Assembly: GCF_963576675.1 (NCBI RefSeq)
Contig: NC_088912.1
Span: 58,412,895 to 58,476,894, forward strand
DNA: 64,000 nucleotides
From: Euphorbia lathyris
Taxonomy: Eukaryota > Streptophyta > Magnoliopsida > Malpighiales > Euphorbiaceae
Direction: 5' to 3'
How positions within the stretch are numbered: position 1 is the first letter of the stretch; every line of letters starts with the position of its first letter. A model generated the notes under the pieces. That model did no database searches. It had not been told where the DNA came from and saw nothing but the letters and a program-made list of their open reading frames with translations. Below, in pieces: positions 57,703 through 64,000 of this stretch. The position numbers were made by a program, and so were the translations under genes.

Positions 57703-59108
57703 TGTTGAAACACCTTTCCACAAGATTTTGATTTGACAAAATCATCCATGATTAAGAGGAAATTAAATTTAGATGCTTTGATTTAATTGTACTAATATGT
57801 TTGTTAAATATTGAGTGCAAAAAATATATAAAGTAAAGACAGGACAAAAGACAGCACAAACGAAGCTGAATAGAAAGGAACTCAGCATGACAGAATAGAA
57901 GCTGAGTGGAGTTAAAATTCTGAAACAAAACGAAGCTGACTAAAGCTGAAGACTTCTTCAGGAGCGGTTAAACAAAACGGAGCTGACCTTGAAGGAACTC
58001 AGCATGAACCGTGAACATTTGAAAAGAACAAACAAAGCTGAGTAACAGTCAGGACAGCATGAAGGATTCGTTCAAAGACAAAGTCTGCAAATCTTCTGCA
58101 CCAATAATTGGAACCTCGAAGACACCTAAAAGACTGATTTCGAGAGTCATGGGACGTTGGATTATTGGAAACAGACAACTGGCACAAACAGACAAACCAG
58201 ATGCTAGAAGACAAACCTGACGCCTGAAGAAAACATAAATTGGGAATGGAGGTGCAGTCTGAAGCTTTCCAGAAATTGTTCCCCAAAAGAGCCGTTTTGA
58301 TGTTAACGGTTAGGACAATTCAAAACGATCAAATCTACAGATTTCCCTCTATAAAAGGACAATCGAAAAACATGGATACACACTGAAGCATCGAAAGAAA
58401 AATACAAGAGAGAAAGTTTCAAAAGCACTCAAATACAAAAAGAATCTTACACCAACGTTTCTATTCTATGTGTAAAAGCTAGATTGAGTTGTAATCATCT
58501 AAAGTGTTCTTTAGTTCAAAAAGGAACAAGTCTGTGATCAATAGGAATATTGAGAGTGTAAAGCTGAGTGCTTGGTTGTAAGCATTTCAGTGGTAGAGAA
58601 ATCTAGGTGCTGGGTTGTAGCACTTGGTAGGAGTTGAGTAGACGAATAGAGGAAGGTACTCTTGCATATTCAACTGCCTTGTAATTGGTTTGTGCTCTAC
58701 CTTTAAAGAGCTCAGTATTGGATTCATAAAGCCCGGAGGACTCTGGGGACTGGACGTAGGCAGAGAGGCCGAACCAGGATAAGTGATACTGAGTAATCTC
58801 TAAACTCTCTCTTATAACTGCATGTGTTGTTTGCTTTATTTACTCAGCATATAAATTGCCTAAGCTGATCCTGAGTAAGTAAGTGGTGATGAGTTGGAAG
58901 CTGACCTCCAAGAGTGTCAATTCCTAACTATCAAGAAAACTACTTTGGTCAACATCTGACTGAAGCTGTCCTGTGATATATCTCACCAAGCTGACCAAAG
59001 GCTGAGTTAACAAACTCTCAAAAATAACTTCAGTCAGCCTAATTAAAACGCAAAAAGTTATATTAGTTCCTAACTCCCCCCCTTGGAACTAATTACCAGG
59101 GACCAACA
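57703..59108 (+). repeat. 3' LTR of C
   Basis: 1406 bp, nearly identical to the 5' LTR. The only length change I see is in the CCCCCC tract before the end. TATAAAA at 58350..58356. Followed by CTTCA at 59109..59113. Confidence 0.95.
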
Positions 59109-59140
59109 CTTCATACCCACAAAAACATCTAATCCCAATC

Positions 59141-62100
59141 TCATCTTTGTAACCTCCACAAGATATCTTCGAGTGTCATCCTGCTTGCCTTGGGAGGCTG
59201 TGAAGTCACCATAGGTTGGGACTGCGAACTTGAAACTGCAGGTATGCTTGTAGAGAGTGGAGTTGAGGCTGGTTGTGGCTGTGACAATGGTGTTCTTACA
59301 CGCCTCCTTGGCAATGCAGATGATGAAGGCCGAGATGATGGTGCAGATGATGGTGTAGATGATGGTACAGATGTACGAGCGTTCTTCTTTGGTCTTCCAG
59401 CCCGTCTAGGGGGTGAGGACTATAAAAAAACATGAAAACGACATCATTAGATCAAACAGTTAGATAATATAAACAAATGACCATGTCTACCCGATATAAC
59501 CTTACCTGGACATTCAATTCTTTGTTTTTGGCTCTTCTCATCCTCCTTTGCCAGCCGGTTTCGCCTGTAACAGACGTGGTACAACCTCTAACATTATGCC
59601 CTTCTTTCTTGCAATTCCCACATATGACAATTCCTCCTGCTCTTGTTACCTTGTATGGATTTCTCGGTTCATCAGACCGCCTAGTTCTTTTCTTCTTAGG
59701 CATTCCTGCAGGTTTTTTCACAACCCATGGGTGGATATCTGGAAGATTTTTTTCTCCCATTCCTCTTTGCTTGGTATTGGTGACATTATATGATTGTATA
59801 CACTTAAGTAAACAGCTTTGGAGAAGTACTCATGCACATATATCTCAGACATCTCCTTATTCCTGAAAATAGCGGATATTGCATGTTTGCAAGGGATACC
59901 ACTAATATCCCAAATCCTACAGCTACATGTCCTATCTTGCAAATTAACAACACTTGTGTAATCCCCACAATCAACAGAATAAAGCTTCTGCCCAGCAGGA
60001 GTCGCGATACAACCTCTAGCACTCAATTTGAGCTTCTCCAGCTTCTCTTGATAGTAAGGGCAAATATCACCCCTATATTGCTTCATACCTTCAACATTCA
60101 CATGAATTCCCTTCATCATTTTCTTCCTAATCCACTCAAAGCAACTAACCACAGGTTTATCCCTACTCTTCTTAATATAAGCATTGAAGCACTCACTCAT
60201 ATTGTTTTGCACAGCATCGGATTTAGTTTCAACTGAGAAAAAGCACCTGGCCCATGTCTTGGGATCTTTCTCCATCACCCATGTCCATGCTGCTTCATCA
60301 AATACCTTAAGCTTGTCCATATAGTGTTCCCACAGCCTAACAGTCCCAGCTTTAGCAGCATCCCACAATAGCTTCTTGTACTCTAGTCCTTTGAATATGA
60401 GCTTCATGTTATCATACATGTGCTTCACACAGAACCTATGCTCTACTCCAGGAATCAACTTCTCCATAGCTTCAACCAAACCCTGTACACATACATAAAC
60501 AATTATCAAAATCTATCGTATTCCATAATAATTAGATCAAAATTAAATGAAACAAAGGTGTTGTTACCTTTTGCTTATCAGACATAAAAATCCACTTTGT
60601 TGCCCTAGGATTTCCAAAATCAGTGAATAGATTCTCCAAGAACCACTCCCACGATGCTTTGCATTCACTGTCTACCATTTCCATAGCCAATGGATACAGT
60701 TGTTCGTTTCCATCTCTTGCCACAGCAGACAAAATTTGGCCACCCAATGGTGTTTTTAGAAAGCATCCATCAAGCCTTATTATTGGTCTCAAGCGAGACT
60801 TATAACCTTCTAGCTGTGCACTGAACCTCACATACATATATTGGAAAGTAACTATCTCCTTAGGTAGCCTTGTAATCTCTCATTCTCTAGGCACCTTAAC
60901 CCTTTCCAACTCAAGCTCAGTTTTAAATCTTACCATGCTACCAGGCATCTGTTTCTCTATTGTTGCACCATAATCAAACAATCTCCTGTATTGCTCCATT
61001 ACAGCTCCATCAACTAACTTCTTTGCAAGGTTTCTTGCTTTGTAACACTTTGCTGCAGACACCTCAGATCCCAATTCCCTTTGCACCTTATTACCGAGCG
61101 CATCAACATCATAATTGGGATTGTCCCTCAAGTCCTCAAGGTATTTCTCTGCAATGTAAGAAGAACCTATAAGCCTGTTTTTGTTATCCCTAGGACACTG
61201 ATGGACTGGCTGAAATGTCTTCACTTGAAATGTGTCATATCCACGTAGCTTAGAAGCATGCACTTTGAATCCACATTTATACTTGCACCTAACTGTCACC
61301 TTCTATTGATTGTTATTCATGAAGATGTAGTCATAGCCATTCTTGATTGACCACTCCTTCAGAGCCTTCCTAAACACACGCACATTAGTAAACCTCATAC
61401 CTATACATAGCTGGGGATTGGCAGAACCAGTATTCTCATTGAAGTCCGTATAGTGTGGACCTTCATCATCAGAGCCCTTCAAACTATGCAACTCTTCACT
61501 ATCATATCCTCTCTCATTAAATTCTGCCATATCGTCATCCTCCAAATCATTAGCATCTGCATTTGTCCTTGGGATATCTCGAACTGATTCTACTTCTTCC
61601 TCTAGAGATTCTGACTCACTCTCCTCCTCATTGCTATCGATACTTTGAACATAAGTACTATCTTTAGAATCAGACCCCATGTCATCATTGTTAGCAGTGT
61701 CAACATTCTCATCCTCCGCATCACTGTCATCACTGTCATCAGAATCAGATCCTCCTTTATTAGTGTCATCACTGTCATCAGAATCAGACCCTCCCTCATT
61801 AGTGTCAACATTGGCACCGGTATCATAATTGTGTGCATTATCCACATTCTCATCATTGGCACCCATATCCACGCCCTCATCATTGTAAGCATCCTCAACA
61901 CTCTCATCATTGGCACCAATCTCACAATTCTCATCATTGGCACCAATCTCAACATACTCAGCATTCACACCAATCTCCCCCAAATTCTCATCATTGGCAC
62001 CAATCTCCAAATTCTCAACATTCACACCAATCTCCTCCAAATTATCATCATTGGCACCAACCTCAACACTCTCATCATTGGCACCAACCTCAACACTCTC

Positions 62101-62220
62101 ATCATTCTCACCATTAGAAGAAGGGTAAACATTCTCACCAACATTATTAGAGCCAGCTGCATTTGTGCTTGGGATCTCGTTCATGTCACACCTATTGTCA
62201 TCAATAACTTGTAATGGCTT
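59141..62220 (-). pseudogene. Mutator-like transposase (MURA type), 5'-truncated and broken
   Basis: Minus-strand exons: 62220..60568 (5' end cut by a gypsy LTR), 60482..59506 and 59419..59141. Introns are 60483..60567 and 59420..59505, both GT-AG. Order: acidic repeat region (61603..62190); MuDR DNA-binding domain (GMRFTNVRVFRKALKEWSIK..CKYKCGFKVHA); MULE catalytic domain with RLDGCFLKTPLGGQ, FMSDKQK-GLVEAM and the C..H pair in FCVKHMYDN; SWIM finger CSCRIWDISGIPCKH; C-terminal knuckle CGNCKKEGHNVRGC and a Ser/Pro-rich tail ending MTLEDILWRLQR. Defects: TAG at 61303, TGA at 60880 (for Trp in REW), and a frameshift at a run of seven A (59744..59750). It would have cut and moved Mutator elements, but this copy cannot. 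Confidence 0.85.
61640..62110 (-). repeat. Degenerate acidic coding repeat in the MURA N-terminus
   Basis: On the minus strand it encodes about ten imperfect copies of a unit like GANDENVE(E)IG, followed by two copies of GGSDSDDSDD. At the DNA level it is a 30-45-bp period of CATTGGCACCAATCTC-type units on the plus strand. Confidence 0.8.
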
Positions 62221-62914
62221 TGATAACAACCCAAATTATTCTTGAATAAGGAATAAAGGAAAATAAATAGAAATAATGGCAAACCATTATTCCTTCTAAA
62301 AGAGATATTTATGCATGATTAATATGGAATTAATGACAATCATTGCAGGATTAATGTAGGGGTGAATATATAAATAACGAAGAAAAGGAAGGAGTTTCTA
62401 GCATTATGCCACATCACGTGGACCATGGCGAGATACGCCATAACGAGATACGCCCGATGAGAGCGAGTAGTGGAGACCCGCCATAGCTCTGTAGGAGAGC
62501 GTACATACGCCTTAACGGATCAAAGAATACAAAAAGGCGCCTTTATTACCATCCATGAATGGGAATAAATACAATTAAATGGCAATTAATAGCCATTAAA
62601 GGGGAATAAAGACTTGACTGTTCGAATACCTCAACTTTGAGGGTTTCAATGCTAAATGATGGGATTAATGGAGAATTGATAGCAATTAAAGATGAGTAAT
62701 GACACAACTCTTCACCTGCTTCCCCATTAATGCTGAAACCTATATAAATACCCCAGCTTCCTAGGATCAAAGGTACACTTACTGATTCTCTACTTTTGTG
62801 CTTACAGTTTATTCTCAGAAATATTACTGACTTTGGCATCGGAGTGTCCCCGGCCGATCCCAACGGCGCCTCACAGGGAAGTGCTCCGACCAAGGATTTT
62901 TCCACAAGTTATCA
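62221..62914 (+). repeat. Ty3/gypsy (Tat-like) LTR with primer site, inserted in the MURA gene
   Basis: 694 bp, starting TGATAACAACCC and ending ACAAGTTATCA, with matching TGATAAC/GTTATCA ends. It contains CCTATATAAATACCCC (TATA) and GGCATCGGAGTGTCCCCGG, and is followed by ATTGGTGCGGTGAGCGTGG (62915..62933), the same primer-site region as the gypsy at 3758. No gag follows and no 5-bp duplication is found, so it is the 5' end of a largely lost element. Confidence 0.75.
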
Positions 62915-62933
62915 ATTGGTGCGGTGAGCGTGG

Positions 62934-64000
62934 ATCTCTAACAAACAGAAGATCACAAATCTTGATTGTATAGAGTTTCACAAAGAACAAAACAATGGAG
63001 TCAACGGAATAGAAATCACAATCTCAAACTTTGGCTCAATCAGTACAACAAATCTATCCAAAGATACAATTCTCCATATATTGGTGGGAAAGAGTTTTCT
63101 ACATTAAATTTGGAATTTTATGATGAAAAAGATAAGTTTCCTCCCATTTCTTATTCCATTTTTAATTAAAGAAAATTGAGATCTCTCACTCTTATAAAGT
63201 GCTATGAATATCATTACATGTTATTATGATAAATCTAATAAACTGTGAAAGATGAAGTCGTAGACACAAATCTTTCATTAAATCTTGCATGCTTACTATG
63301 CCCTTATATTTTTATGCATGACAAGTATAATATGATATTATCATTGAATTAGTACAAACGCATGTATAAGACCCGTAATCTTGGGATTTACAAAAAAAAT
63401 CATCCATTCAATGTGATTTTGTCATTTGATATTAAAATATCATAAAAGGGCTCATGTAATTACAAATGATTTAGATCTGGTCGGTCTTTTGGATGAACAT
63501 ACATATAACTATTAGAAGAAATTACAAAAAAATCATATTTGGTTTTTCCTTGTACAATTCACCATCTATATATGGCTTTTCTCCTATATAGTACTTTTAA
63601 TATCAGAAATTCATATTTTTGAATATTGTTTTGTCAAACAGTTATTTCATTCCTTTTTTTACAAGGATGTGTCTATTCATATAAAAAATGTTTATTTGAC
63701 ATTGTTAGAATTTCTGTTACCAACACAAGAGACTTGAAAATATTGAGTCTATTTGTAATTATCCTGTAATTGTCCCTAACTATTAAGGCCATTATGGGCT
63801 GATGAATTACCAAATTGGATAAACAAAACTTTCATGTCCTGAGCTAACTACAAAATAGTGCAAGTGTCGGTTTCGGATCAGAACATTAATTTATGCAAAA
63901 TTCTTAGGATATACATGAGAATTCCTTAAAGATTGGAGGATTGTATGTGAAGGTAGGTGAGAGTGGATTTTGAGTAATTTTCCTTGCACTCCAAATTGGA
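62934..64000. other. Unassigned AT-rich sequence
   Basis: No gene or terminal repeat is recognised. The longest frame (62966..63169) is unremarkable. The continuation of the gypsy element or of the Mutator element is not detectable here. Confidence 0.4.

Larger units (their letters stand above)
47381..59108 (+). mobile_element. Copia element C (Sirevirus-like), youngest and structurally complete
   Basis: 11,728 bp: 5' LTR (47381..48782), primer site, gag (48846..50639), pol (50640..53772), spacer, ORF2 (54435..57194), purine tract (57689..57702) and 3' LTR (57703..59108), with CTTCA duplications. I count 17 substitutions and one indel between the LTRs over ~1402 bp (~1.2%), making it the most recent insertion of the three. 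Gag is open, but pol and ORF2 have frameshift and stop mutations. Confidence 0.95.
45839..62220. mobile_element. Decayed Mutator-like element (GRF ORF + MURA), split by copia C
   Basis: The left end at 45839 (GGGATAAGTACAAAAA, preceded by TAGATTAAA) resembles the terminus of the Pack-MULE at 4362. Inside lie a GRF zinc-finger ORF (46235..46591, +) and a MURA-type transposase (59141..62220, -) pointing at each other. Copia C (47381..59108) sits between them. The right end is cut by a gypsy LTR at 62221, so no right terminal repeat or duplication can be seen. Without C the visible part is about 4.65 kb. That the GRF ORF belongs to the same element is inferred. Confidence 0.65.

Noticed and set aside
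61645..62214. Long plus-strand ORFs opposite the MURA N-terminus (His-rich and Ile-rich)
   Set aside because: They are antisense shadows of the acidic repeat in the transposase.

Overview
This window is a stretch of a flowering-plant (eudicot) nuclear genome: AT-rich, with one conserved spliced plant gene surrounded by nested transposable elements. The one host gene I trust is an auxin receptor of the TIR1/AFB family, most like AFB2/AFB3 (three exons, 10901..13342, + strand, 571 residues, intact, with a miR393 target site in exon 3). Nearly everything else is mobile DNA or decayed relics. There are no bacterial-type operons, no CRISPR array and no convincing tRNA or rRNA gene. The species cannot be named from this sequence alone.

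Layout. 1..186 is the tail of a copia LTR. 1150..4323 is a truncated Ty3/gypsy (Tat-like) element on the minus strand. 4362..5929 is a Mutator-type element with ~260-bp terminal inverted repeats and a 9-bp target duplication; it carries a fragment of a host DUF761-type gene (Pack-MULE). 5930..8230 holds a GC-rich low-complexity patch and a CACTA-like end. 8230..10045 is a large imperfect palindrome. 10901..13342 is the AFB gene, followed by two copies of a Mutator-type MITE.

16555..42658 is a three-level nest. Copia element A (+, TSD CATAA) carries copia element B (-, 21049..37883) inside its extra ORF. B's 3' LTR in turn carries a 4838-bp CACTA transposon (22454..27291, TSD CTT) that contains exon-like pieces of a nucleotide-sugar-transporter-like gene (SLC35F/DUF914). 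B's other LTR preserves the empty CACTA site.

42707..43200 is a hAT-like MITE. 45839..62220 is a decayed Mutator element with a GRF zinc-finger ORF (+) converging on a MURA-type transposase (-). It was split by a young copia element C (47381..59108, TSD CTTCA, LTRs ~1.2% diverged) and cut at its right side by a gypsy LTR (62221..62914).

The three copia elements (A, B, C) are one family. Its features are an initiator-Met-tRNA primer site, Gag with several CCHC knuckles, a Gag/Pro boundary carrying an in-frame UAG in both copies that retain it, PR-IN-RT-RH order, and a further ~920-1005 codon ORF after pol. That layout fits the Sirevirus group. The extra ORF is preceded in A and B by a TATA box about 115 bp upstream, as if it had its own promoter. 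I consider this extra ORF and the two gene-capturing DNA transposons the most interesting content. None of the three copia copies looks autonomous.
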